The position numbers were made by a program, and so were the translations under genes. A stretch of DNA of 7,980 bases from a bacterium (GTDB lineage: Bacteria > Chlamydiota > Chlamydiia > Chlamydiales > JAFEGQ01), in contig JAKBAF010000049.1 of assembly GCA_021809305.1 (NCBI GenBank), positions 1 through 7,980 of the forward strand. The letters are read 5' to 3'. Below the pieces are notes generated by a model. It was not told the origin of the DNA. It made no database searches and saw only the letters and a program-made list of their open reading frames with translations. Position 1 is the stretch's first letter. The number at the start of each line of letters is the position of its first letter. Of this stretch, positions 1 to 6,166 are shown piece by piece.

Positions 1-116
1 TTTGCAATTCTGCATAAATTCGCATACTCCTAAGAGTAGGGGATTTATGCAGAATTGCAAAGATCGGTAAAAGCGCCAGAAAGCGGTCAACTGGAGTTTT
101 GCAATTACCTCTTTAG
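1..116 (+). repeat. Palindromic repeat family A, copy 1 (truncated by the window edge)
   Basis: Positions 1-19 and 43-61 are perfect inverted repeats (TTTGCAATTCTGCATAAAT and its complement), giving a 19-bp stem. Inside its loop a smaller hairpin sits at 25-38 (TACTC-CTAA-GAGTA). Positions 62-116 form an outer arm whose complement contains TAATTGCAAAACTCC and GTTGACCGCTTTCTGG. The whole block recurs on the opposite strand at 4813-4928 with about nine differences in 116 bases. The outer end overlaps the stop codon of the HAD gene. By comparison with copy 2, the other outer arm should lie before base 1. No coding capacity is seen. It could be a MITE, a REP-like element or a structured terminator. 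Confidence 0.85.
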
Positions 117-784
117 AGGGGAACTTCATCGAGCGAGGTGAGGTGAAGCGCCTTCATCGCCTGGGCCTCAAGAAGATGGGGGTTATCAGAGTGGGTGACC
201 ATAACAGCCTGAACACCACTTTGCACGAGCGACCATACGCCCCGTAGGGTGTCCTCAAAGCCGATGGTGCGATGGCCTGCGCTGCCAAGCTGCTTGATGG
301 CAAAGAGATAGCCATCAGGTGCGGGCTTGGGCTGATCATAGTGCTCGCGCGTGATCCAAAGGGGAATTGAGTTAAGAAGAGGCAGCTTCTCGCGAATCAG
401 CGAGACCTGCTCGGCCCGGGAATGGGTGACAATGGCGCGGGGGATGCCCTCCTTGGCAAGCGCTGTAAAGAGCCTCTCTACCCCTGGCATGAGGCTGATG
501 TGGTCGCCGAGGAGCAGTTGGAGGTAGAGCTGGCACTTCTCCTCATAGAGAGCCTTCCAATCGGGAAAGCAGCAGACAAGGTCATTTAAAGAGGAAATGA
601 AGTAGCGCCGCAAGCCATCGCTATCGCGGTGGGCAATGGCGCAGTACTGGACAAAGTTAAGCCCTAAATCGAAGCCGTGGCGTCTTGCAAGTAGAGAGTA
701 CGCCTCGAAGTGAAGCTGCTCTGTATTGACAAGCAGCCCATCTAAGTCAAAAAGAAAGAGATCGTAGGTCTCAAGCCAGCTCAT
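113..784 (-). CDS. HAD-superfamily hydrolase (beta-phosphoglucomutase-like / phosphatase)
   Basis: This encodes a cytosolic HAD hydrolase of about 223 residues, a normal length for the family. All four motifs are visible. Motif I is FDLDG with nucleophile Asp13 and acid/base Asp15, then LLVNTE. Motif II is IVTHS (Thr120-His-Ser). Motif III is the lysine in QPKPAPDGY (Lys153). Motif IV is GFEDT (Glu177, Asp178). A helical cap lies between motifs I and II at roughly residues 20-95. This layout is that of the beta-phosphoglucomutase/phosphoglycolate-phosphatase subgroup, but the substrate cannot be read from sequence. I chose ATG at 784, immediately before the domain, with AAGGAG 11 nt upstream. 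A TTG at 814 would add ten residues but has no ribosome binding site. The gene lies alone, divergent from the tRNA. Its TAA stop falls within the end of repeat A copy 1. Confidence 0.9.
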   Translation of the reverse strand: MSWLETYDLFLFDLDGLLVNTEQLHFEAYSLLARRHGFDLGLNFVQYCAIAHRDSDGLRRYFISSLNDLVCCFPDWKALYEEKCQLYLQLLLGDHISLMPGVERLFTALAKEGIPRAIVTHSRAEQVSLIREKLPLLNSIPLWITREHYDQPKPAPDGYLFAIKQLGSAGHRTIGFEDTLRGVWSLVQSGVQAVMVTHSDNPHLLEAQAMKALHLTSLDEVPL

Positions 785-863
785 TCCAGGTGAGGCTCCT
801 TGGCATTTCTTCAAGGGTAGCGATCCGCTGCTATTATGGGCAAGTTCAAAAGGAAGAAGCTAC

Positions 864-893
864 TTGGGAATAAATCCAGAGGATCACTATAGT
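864..893 (+). promoter_or_regulatory. Sigma70-type promoter of tRNA-Leu
   Basis: TTGGGA at 864-869 and TATAGT at 888-893 are separated by 18 nt. They would start transcription near 900, a few bases before the mature tRNA at 906. Four of six -35 bases and five of six -10 bases match the sigma70 consensus. The position is right for a tRNA promoter. This is an inference from motif and placement. Confidence 0.6.
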
Positions 894-905
894 CTACACC
901 AGCTA

Positions 906-989
906 GCCGGTGTGGCGAAATTGGTAGACGCGGTAGACTCAAAATCTACTCCTGGCAACGGGGTGCTGGTTCGAGTCCGGTCACCGGCA
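906..989 (+). tRNA. tRNA-Leu, anticodon CAA
   Basis: This is an 84-nt class II tRNA. The acceptor stem GCCGGTG (906-912) pairs with CACCGGC (982-988), with A989 as discriminator. The D-arm contains GGTAGACGC. The anticodon stem GTAGA/TCTAC (933-937, 945-949) encloses loop CTCAAAA with anticodon CAA at 940-942, which reads UUG. A long variable arm spans about 950-964, as expected for leucine. The T-loop is TTCGAGT (970-976). The 3' CCA is not encoded (the bases after A989 are TAT), so it must be added by nucleotidyltransferase. Confidence 0.97.
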
Positions 990-1055
990 TATTACAAGTG
1001 AAGCTTTCAGCGCGAACTGAAATAGATCTCCTCGAAGAAAATGAGGTGAGCAGGG

Positions 1056-1577
1056 ATGGAGAAGAAGGAGAAGAGGGAAGAGGAAGTTCCGTGCGAGCGT
1101 GCACCCCTCTCGAAAGTTTGTATAGAGAGAAGGGTGAGCCATCGCCCTTTGCGCCTTCAAATCCACCTCTTTGGTGCCGATGAGGCCTCCCTAATTGGTA
1201 AAAGTGCCATTAGGGCGGCTGAGCCGCCTCTACTTCCCCTTGCCGAACTTCGCATTTACTACGGCGATCGAATTGCGGCTAATTGGGCGCAAGGTGAGGC
1301 GCTCATCGCTGTCGAAGATGGCCAGTTTATGGAAATCCCGCGCGATCTCCCACAGGAGCTTAAGGCGAGGCAGGACCTCCTCGCCACGCCCCTTCTACAG
1401 CCCCTTTGCAAGCTCTTCCCAGATCTCGATCCATCTAAATTCTCCAACCACTTCCTTGTAGGGTCATCGCAAGGCCTTAATAGGGCCAAGCTTGCCAAAG
1501 AGGTGGTCTCCCTGATTCGCTCCCTCAATAAGTTCGGCTTTGAGGTCGAGATAGAGGCCAGCTTTCCAACTCAGTAG
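1056..1577 (+). CDS. Hypothetical protein, 173 aa, family not recognised
   Basis: I do not recognise this protein. From about residue 28 onward it reads like a genuine globular protein: LRLQIHLFG, a middle stretch with ELRIYYGDRIAANWAQGEALIAVEDGQ, and a C-terminal part with SNHFLVGSSQGLNRAKLAKEV followed by a helix and a final EVEIEASF strand. The first 26 residues are highly charged and low-complexity (MEKKEKREEEV), so the true start may be later, for example GTG at 1134 (VSHRPLRL). ATG 1056 has GAGG about 9 nt upstream. There is no signal peptide or membrane segment. It follows the tRNA in the same direction and converges on the surface-protein gene. The opposite-strand frames give arginine- and serine-rich translations, which favours this one. 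Confidence 0.62.
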   Translation: MEKKEKREEEVPCERAPLSKVCIERRVSHRPLRLQIHLFGADEASLIGKSAIRAAEPPLLPLAELRIYYGDRIAANWAQGEALIAVEDGQFMEIPRDLPQELKARQDLLATPLLQPLCKLFPDLDPSKFSNHFLVGSSQGLNRAKLAKEVVSLIRSLNKFGFEVEIEASFPTQ

Positions 1578-1616
1578 TCCCTGCAACCTACTCGAGCTTT
1601 CGAGCTAATACAAGGC

Positions 1617-1688
1617 ACATCGTAACAAAAGTTCTTGGGTCTATGGTGCTTAATTTTTTGCCAGCGGCAAAGTGCGCAAGAACGATGT
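1617..1688. terminator. Symmetric stem-loop between convergent genes, candidate bidirectional terminator
   Basis: Nested inverted repeats are present: ACATCG (1617-1622) with CGATGT (1683-1688), GTTCTTG (1631-1637) with CAAGAAC (1677-1683), and an inner hairpin TTTGCC-AGC-GGCAAA (1657-1671). A run of six T (1654-1659) partly overlaps the inner stem. The element sits in the 174-bp spacer between two convergent gene ends, where a shared terminator is expected. The T-run precedes the stem on the plus strand and there is no classic U-tract after it in either direction. The terminator role is therefore inferred and weak. It could instead be a decayed palindromic repeat. Confidence 0.4.
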
Positions 1689-1751
1689 TAGGCTTAACAA
1701 GCCAACGAATTCAAGCACAAAGCCGCAGGGAAAAAGGTGAGTACCAGAGAC

Positions 1752-4745
1752 TCAAAGGCTTTTATTATGATGTACCAAAGGTGGACAGGGAAGGGTGCTG
1801 CCAGTGACAGCGCCCTTGATGTTGATGGGCAAGTTCCTGTTCGCAGCTGAGAGGCTCGCAACGAGCATTGACGGATTGAAGACCTGAATTTGGAAGGTCG
1901 AGGCGCCTCTGTTCGTGAGATCGATACCACCTGAGTCAGGGGAGGCGGAGTTGCCCCAAATGGTCCAGCAAGAGCTCCCAGCAAGTGTGGACTGAGTGCC
2001 GCAAATCACACTATGGGAGCCTTGTGTAGCATCGATGTTATGCAGGAGCGTCACGTTATTTTTCTTTGCGCTGCCAGCAAGTGTGACCTCAATTGCCGCC
2101 CCACTGCTACCTTCTAGTGCGTTAAAGGTGTTGCCAGCAAGTGTGAGAGAGGAGTTGCCACCCTCACCACCATTGATAGCGCAGCGAATACCGGCGTGTG
2201 CCGCGCTTGCTCGCACCTCACGGATGGTATTGTCGAGAATCTGGGCGTTGATGCTCGCCTGGCCTATGAGATTGAGCTCAATTCCTGTGGCTTCACTTGA
2301 TTTAGTGCCCCTATCACCTATCGCCTCAATTCGATTATCCTGAATTGTGATGAGGCCACCCACACCGCTACTATCGACGTAAATGCCGCACGCGTTCTTG
2401 ATTGCGACAACGCGAATCTGACTATTCTCAATAAGAAGAGGCCCTGCCACATCACTTAGGGAGATCGCAGCAAGCCTATCACCATGGGTTAGAGTATCGA
2501 TGCGCAAGCCGTGTAGATTGACGCTTCCCAGCTCCTTTCCAGAGATGGCAGCCCCTTGAGCGCACTCGATCTGGCCATCCCCAAAGGTGAATCCTCCCTT
2601 CAAGCGAGAGAGGGTGACCCCATGGGTCCTAACGCCCGTGATATGAGCGTTGTAGATTGCAAGATCGCTTGCCGCCTCTCGTACAAATACACCCTCCCCA
2701 CCCTGGGCAAGAAGGGAAGGGCCGTTAAAGAGAAGGCTTCCTCCTGTTGTTTCTTGGACATCGATCAGTCGACCCGATGAGAGGGCGATCCTGCCTCCGT
2801 AGGTGAGGAGGGGAGCGCCGCCAAAAACGTGGGCGCCACCAAGGAGAGGCGACTCAATTGAGCCATCTTGGAGGTCTAGGCGACCAAAGGTCTCATGGAG
2901 GCTAAATCCGTAGGTGGGGCTCGCAAGGGATGTGAGAGAGCCAAGTGTTACATCGGCAACAACACGATCAAAAAGAAGCGCAGCGCCCCCTTGGGCTGTA
3001 ACTCTTCCCCCCCCGATGTGAAGAGACCCGAGCTGACCTTTCGCATCAATTGCGGAGCCGTCCTTAACATCGATATCAAGCGTCGCAAAAGAGAGCTCGC
3101 CTTGATTGTTTTCACACAAGAGGGCGGGAGCCCCCTCAACCTGGCGAAGCTCTACGGCGCCAAAGTGGACCTCTCCTTTAGCACCACGAACCGCAATGGC
3201 GCTAGTGCCAAGCGATCTAGCACACTCGATGTTGAAGCCTCTGAGATCAATTGCGCCCCCCGTCCCATCGATTAAAACAGCTGATCCGCAACCAACCTTG
3301 AGATGGCTACCCGTAGAGCGTACGGTTGATGATCCCCCCGTCATTTGAAGCCCCGCTGTCTCACCCTGGAGCTGAAGGTTGGAGAGTAGAACGGGGCCAT
3401 TTACCTCCTGGAGCGTTATGGGTGATCGGTGCGAGTCGATCACGAGGTCGCAAAGTGTTGCTCCCTGTATCCCTTCGCCCCGGATGGCAGATCCCATCGA
3501 GACAAGATGAAGCCCGCGAATCTTATTGCCACTTGCAAGCTCGATTAGATCGCCATCACTCCCATTCATGAGCGTTGGGCGACCACTCAGGGCGCGAATT
3601 TCAAGCTTTGGCGCCGACTGTCTGAGCTCGACAGAAACAGCCTCCCCGCTCCCGTGGGCAAGGAGCTGCTGGGATCGCTTGAGAACGATGGGGTCAGATG
3701 CAAAAATCGGCCCGTTATCATTTAGTGCAAAGAGGATATCCTGGGGACCTGCGCGCAGCAGTGCCTCCTCAAGAGAGAGTGGCGACCCTTGCGTCCCAAC
3801 ACCGCCGCCAACAGCATCGAAAAAGAAGAGGTTGAGGGGGTGACCATCGAAGCCAACGACCCTCTCATCATAGCTGTTAACAACGATCTTTTTAACTAGC
3901 GTGACCTCAGGCTCGCGCTCCACGGGATCTCCCATCCTGCGATAGAGCGAGCTAATAGGACAGCAATCCGCCGCACCGCGACCGAGCGGAATCCTTACAC
4001 CTAAGATCGCGCCACCCTGATTTTTGCGTACCCGATCATACTGCCACTCACCCCCGACAATGACCTTGGCACCGATGAAGCCAAGTGGCCGATCCCACTC
4101 ATAGCTCAAGCGTAGGTGGGGCCCCTGCAAGGTCTTTGCCCCACTTGAGGCGAGAAAGAAGAAGGCTGCGCGAGCGCGTATCTGGCCAGGACCGAAGGAT
4201 TGAACGACGCCAAATTCAAAGTCGCACCCCCTGTAGGCATTCTCATCCTCGATTGTGTCTGTTGTGCGACGGATAAGTGTTGTCGCATCGATTGTCAGCT
4301 CTTCGACCCTCTGGGATTTTCTGATGTGAAGGTGAGTTCTCATCGGGAAGTAGCCATTAGCGCGCGCTTCAAATTGTGGGCCGATCATCTCAAACCCAAC
4401 GCCCCCTTGACCATAGGTTGCACCCGCAACCGATCTGCTGTAATCAAGAAAGCCGTTAACGCCAAAGGCCAGTGAGGAGGTCCGCATCGCCCTATAGCCA
4501 ATTCCAACAGAGCCGCAATATTGACGGCGCATACGATAGGAGTACCCCTCCAGAAAGAGAAGGCTTTTCCTATCTTGGAGCAAGGGAATAAAGAGCAGGC
4601 CGCCACCGCCTTCACGGAAGTCGCCCGCCCTCCCCTCGGGTTGAATATAGGGCCCCCATGGCCCACACCTACCATACCCAGCAAAGAGCGGTAGGACAGA
4701 CAGAAAGAGGTAGCCCAAAAATAGACAAGCCAAGCAGCGACGCAA
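1752..4745 (-). CDS. Inverse-autotransporter-type surface protein with beta-helix passenger
   Basis: This is a predicted outer-membrane protein of about 997 residues. It starts with a signal peptide (MRRC, then a hydrophobic stretch of about 17 residues to LFAGYG). Residues about 40-255 alternate like beta-barrel strands and carry hallmarks of the inverse autotransporter (intimin/invasin) beta-domain: GVNGFLDYSR, then GFEMIGPQFEARANGYFP, ending in GAILGVRIPLG. A linker follows (YRRMGDPVEREPEV, then VVGFDGHPLNLFF). Residues about 320-997 are repetitive and rich in G, N, I and L, with short rungs such as NSQIRVVAI, DNRIEAIG and DNTIREVRA, typical of right-handed parallel beta-helices. There is no C-terminal barrel, so the passenger is exported C-terminally. 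TTG 4745 is chosen because AGGAG lies 7 nt upstream and it yields a clean signal peptide. GTG 4772 would add nine polar residues. A role in adhesion is plausible but not shown. Confidence 0.85.
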   Translation of the reverse strand: MRRCLACLFLGYLFLSVLPLFAGYGRCGPWGPYIQPEGRAGDFREGGGGLLFIPLLQDRKSLLFLEGYSYRMRRQYCGSVGIGYRAMRTSSLAFGVNGFLDYSRSVAGATYGQGGVGFEMIGPQFEARANGYFPMRTHLHIRKSQRVEELTIDATTLIRRTTDTIEDENAYRGCDFEFGVVQSFGPGQIRARAAFFFLASSGAKTLQGPHLRLSYEWDRPLGFIGAKVIVGGEWQYDRVRKNQGGAILGVRIPLGRGAADCCPISSLYRRMGDPVEREPEVTLVKKIVVNSYDERVVGFDGHPLNLFFFDAVGGGVGTQGSPLSLEEALLRAGPQDILFALNDNGPIFASDPIVLKRSQQLLAHGSGEAVSVELRQSAPKLEIRALSGRPTLMNGSDGDLIELASGNKIRGLHLVSMGSAIRGEGIQGATLCDLVIDSHRSPITLQEVNGPVLLSNLQLQGETAGLQMTGGSSTVRSTGSHLKVGCGSAVLIDGTGGAIDLRGFNIECARSLGTSAIAVRGAKGEVHFGAVELRQVEGAPALLCENNQGELSFATLDIDVKDGSAIDAKGQLGSLHIGGGRVTAQGGAALLFDRVVADVTLGSLTSLASPTYGFSLHETFGRLDLQDGSIESPLLGGAHVFGGAPLLTYGGRIALSSGRLIDVQETTGGSLLFNGPSLLAQGGEGVFVREAASDLAIYNAHITGVRTHGVTLSRLKGGFTFGDGQIECAQGAAISGKELGSVNLHGLRIDTLTHGDRLAAISLSDVAGPLLIENSQIRVVAIKNACGIYVDSSGVGGLITIQDNRIEAIGDRGTKSSEATGIELNLIGQASINAQILDNTIREVRASAAHAGIRCAINGGEGGNSSLTLAGNTFNALEGSSGAAIEVTLAGSAKKNNVTLLHNIDATQGSHSVICGTQSTLAGSSCWTIWGNSASPDSGGIDLTNRGASTFQIQVFNPSMLVASLSAANRNLPINIKGAVTGSTLPCPPLVHHNKSL

Positions 4746-4757
4746 GTGACAACTCCT
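4743..4757 (-). promoter_or_regulatory. Shine-Dalgarno and TTG start of the surface-protein gene
   Basis: On the minus strand AGGAG (4757-4753) is followed after 7 nt by TTG (4745-4743). From there the frame reads MRRCLACLFLGYLF, a standard signal peptide beginning. The upstream GTG codons at 4772 and 4763 have no comparably spaced ribosome binding site. This decides the start in favour of TTG. Confidence 0.6.
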
Positions 4758-4812
4758 ATGCACCCTTTCCACGGTGTAAGAGTCTTAAGCGATCGATGCA
4801 AGAACAATTTTA

Positions 4813-4986
4813 CTAAAGAAGTAATTGCAAAACTCCAGTTGACCGCTTTCTGGCGCTTTTACCAATCTTTGCAATCGTGCATAAATCACCTACTCTTAGG
4901 AGCATGCGGATTTATGCACGATTGCAAATCTCGGATAAAATCACCTAAAAATCGGTTAAACTCACCTTTTGCAATCACCTCTAAAT
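4813..4986 (-). repeat. Palindromic repeat family A, copy 2 (complete), inverted relative to copy 1
   Basis: The central stem is 20 bp: 4868-4887 pairs with 4909-4928 (TTTGCAATCGTGCATAAATC), around a loop containing CTC-TTAG-GAG. On both sides lie outer arms that are themselves diverged inverted copies. The left arm starts GAAGTAATTGCAAAA (4818 on). The right arm, read on the complement, starts GAGGTGATTGCAAAA (from 4979), and both contain an AGTT..ACCG block. The arm ends are flanked by TAAA on both sides (4814-4817 and 4982-4985), a possible 4-bp target duplication. The left half matches copy 1 almost exactly. The right end forms the stop codon of the deacylase gene. The element occupies nearly the whole gap to the surface-protein gene. 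Confidence 0.85.
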
Positions 4987-5460
4987 ATGAACCCCGATAT
5001 CCGCAAACTTCGCCTTAACGAGCTTCTGGTAGTCGGAGAATTTGATCTTAAGCGACTCTCCGTGAGAGCCAGCGCTAAAGACAATTTCCCTATCTTCGGT
5101 AAGGGCTTTATCTGCGATAACCTCAAGATGCTGCCCTTCCCAGTCGCCAAAGGGCGGCTCAGCACCCACCTCGCAATCGGGAAAGAGCTTGGCGATCTCT
5201 TCTTCACTTGCAAGCTCTAGGGAGCGCATCCCGCTTGCCTTTTCTAACTTCTGAAAATCGACAAGGTGAACGGCAGGAAGAACGCACATAAGATAGTGAT
5301 CGCCCCCGCGAACAATCACAGATTTAACCAGCATCTTCCCAGGAATGTGCGCAGCGCCTGCGATCTCTTGGGCAGTGAAGGCCTCGGGATGGCGCACGAC
5401 CTCGTAGGGGATCCTCTTACTATTAAGGAACGTTTTTACTTTTTCCAACTGTTTTGTCAT
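4981..5460 (-). CDS. YbaK/ProX-type aminoacyl-tRNA deacylase (trans-editing protein)
   Basis: This is a 159-residue stand-alone YbaK/prolyl-tRNA-editing domain, the usual length for the family. Such proteins hydrolyse mischarged tRNA, for example Ala- or Cys-tRNA(Pro), in the cytosol. Visible hallmarks are the N-terminal helix with IPYEVVRHPEAFTAQEIA, the VKSVIVRGGDHYLMCVLPA strands with the conserved lysine after the MLV segment, the LASEEEIAKLFPDCEVGAEPPFG motif (the GxxPPFG signature) and a terminal helix KIKFSDYQKLV. ATG 5460 is chosen because GGAGG lies 5 nt upstream. A TTG at 5472 would place the start before that Shine-Dalgarno sequence. The TAG stop lies at the edge of repeat A copy 2. 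Exact tRNA specificity cannot be told. Confidence 0.92.
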   Translation of the reverse strand: MTKQLEKVKTFLNSKRIPYEVVRHPEAFTAQEIAGAAHIPGKMLVKSVIVRGGDHYLMCVLPAVHLVDFQKLEKASGMRSLELASEEEIAKLFPDCEVGAEPPFGDWEGQHLEVIADKALTEDREIVFSAGSHGESLKIKFSDYQKLVKAKFADIGVHI

Positions 5461-5470
5461 CTCTCCCTCC
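5458..5470 (-). promoter_or_regulatory. Strong ribosome binding site fixing the deacylase start
   Basis: GGAGG (5470-5466 on the minus strand) is spaced 5 nt from ATG at 5460-5458. This makes the ATG the initiation codon rather than the upstream in-frame TTG at 5472. Confidence 0.75.
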
Positions 5471-5506
5471 AAGTAAACACAATCTACATAGACCCTCTCT
5501 TAACTG

Positions 5507-5536
5507 AATAGTTAACTATTTCAATTTTTAATTCAA
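5507..5536 (-). promoter_or_regulatory. Candidate promoter with overlapping 14-bp palindrome upstream of the deacylase gene
   Basis: The 75-bp gap between the YwqK-like gene and the deacylase gene is AT-rich. On the minus strand TTGAAT (5536-5531) is followed after 16 nt by TAACTA (5514-5509), a weak sigma70-like pair. A perfect 14-bp palindrome AATAGTTAACTATT (5507-5520) covers the -10 region, with nearly symmetric TGAA/TTCA flanks. This is the layout of a repressor operator. Both promoter and operator are inferences from motif and position. Confidence 0.35.
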
Positions 5537-6166
5537 CTAACGTTTACTATCAAAGCGGATGACCTGGGAGTCGCCACTTAGAGGATCAACTGAGATCTCG
5601 CAAGCAAGAGTTCCATCTGAATTCCACCTGCGCGAGAGGCCGCAGAGCTGATCTCGATGAAAGTGCGCCTCATAGACCAGATGACCCCGCAAATCGTAGA
5701 GCCTCTCCCTCCCCTCCCGGAGGCCTTCATGAAAATAGATCTCGCGCTTCAGCGCCCCGCTTGGCGCATAGAGCCGGGTTGCGCCGTGCAGTACGCCTTT
5801 TAAGTACTCAATATGAGACCTGGGCGTGCCATCTTCATAGAAATACTCCTGGGAGAGATGGGGGGAACCCTTGCGATAGCGCTTGAGAGCGCTAAGCAAT
5901 CCTCCAAGATAGTACTCCTTCACTCTTCCTTCTTGCTCACCAAAAAGATACCACCCAATGGCAAGTATGGCACCACTTGTCGAATAGAGGGTGGATGGGC
6001 CGTGTAGCACACCTTCAAGGCGGTGGATCTTGGCTCGCAGAGCCCCGCTTGGAAAGAGGAGCACCTCACACTCATCGGGCCCATCCTCTCCCTTCGCCAC
6101 GAGCTCAAGCTCCTCATCAATTAAGGTCAGCTTACCCTCTTGAAGAGAGTAGATCTCTGTTGCCAT
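5537..6166 (-). CDS. YwqK-family MORN_2-repeat protein
   Basis: This is a 209-residue protein with several tandem repeats of about 22 residues in the YwqK/MORN_2 style. Examples are FPSGALRAKIHRLEGVLHG, YEDGTPRSHIEYLKGVLHG, YAPSGALKREIYFHEGLREG and LRGHLVYEAHFHRDQLCG, each an antiparallel hairpin ending in a turn before a glycine. Database members are often labelled as toxin-antitoxin YwqK-family antitoxins, but that label is weakly founded and no toxin gene is evident here. There is no signal peptide or membrane segment, so a cytosolic or translocated location is open. ATG 6166 lies inside the 3' end of the DUF115 gene (40-nt overlap), with GGAG about 8 nt upstream. This implies translational coupling and joint expression. 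Confidence 0.85.
   Translation of the reverse strand: MATEIYSLQEGKLTLIDEELELVAKGEDGPDECEVLLFPSGALRAKIHRLEGVLHGPSTLYSTSGAILAIGWYLFGEQEGRVKEYYLGGLLSALKRYRKGSPHLSQEYFYEDGTPRSHIEYLKGVLHGATRLYAPSGALKREIYFHEGLREGRERLYDLRGHLVYEAHFHRDQLCGLSRRWNSDGTLACEISVDPLSGDSQVIRFDSKR

Noticed and set aside
785..814. Ten-residue N-terminal extension of the HAD protein from TTG 814
   Set aside because: No ribosome binding site precedes TTG 814, and the extra residues lie outside the domain, which begins right after ATG 784.
998..1183. Alternative 61-codon plus-strand frame just after the tRNA
   Set aside because: It overlaps the longer 1056-1577 frame, is low in complexity and ends without any recognisable domain.
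1591..1604. Small hairpin CTCGA-GCTT-TCGAG as the terminator of the hypothetical gene
   Set aside because: The 5-bp stem has no T-tract after it and is weaker than the symmetric structure at 1617-1688.
1996..3843. Several plus-strand open frames of 74-126 codons inside the surface-protein gene
   Set aside because: They are antisense to a 3-kb frame with coherent domain structure, and their translations are irregular, rich in Pro, Arg and Ser, and without motifs.
1..4986. Composite transposon bounded by the two family A copies
   Set aside because: The genes between are housekeeping or surface genes, no transposase or integrase is present, and copy 2 has its own ends and possible target duplication, so each copy looks like an independent insertion.
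5461..5472. Upstream TTG start for the deacylase
   Set aside because: It lies before the GGAGG that is correctly spaced for ATG 5460, so it would place the Shine-Dalgarno inside the coding region.
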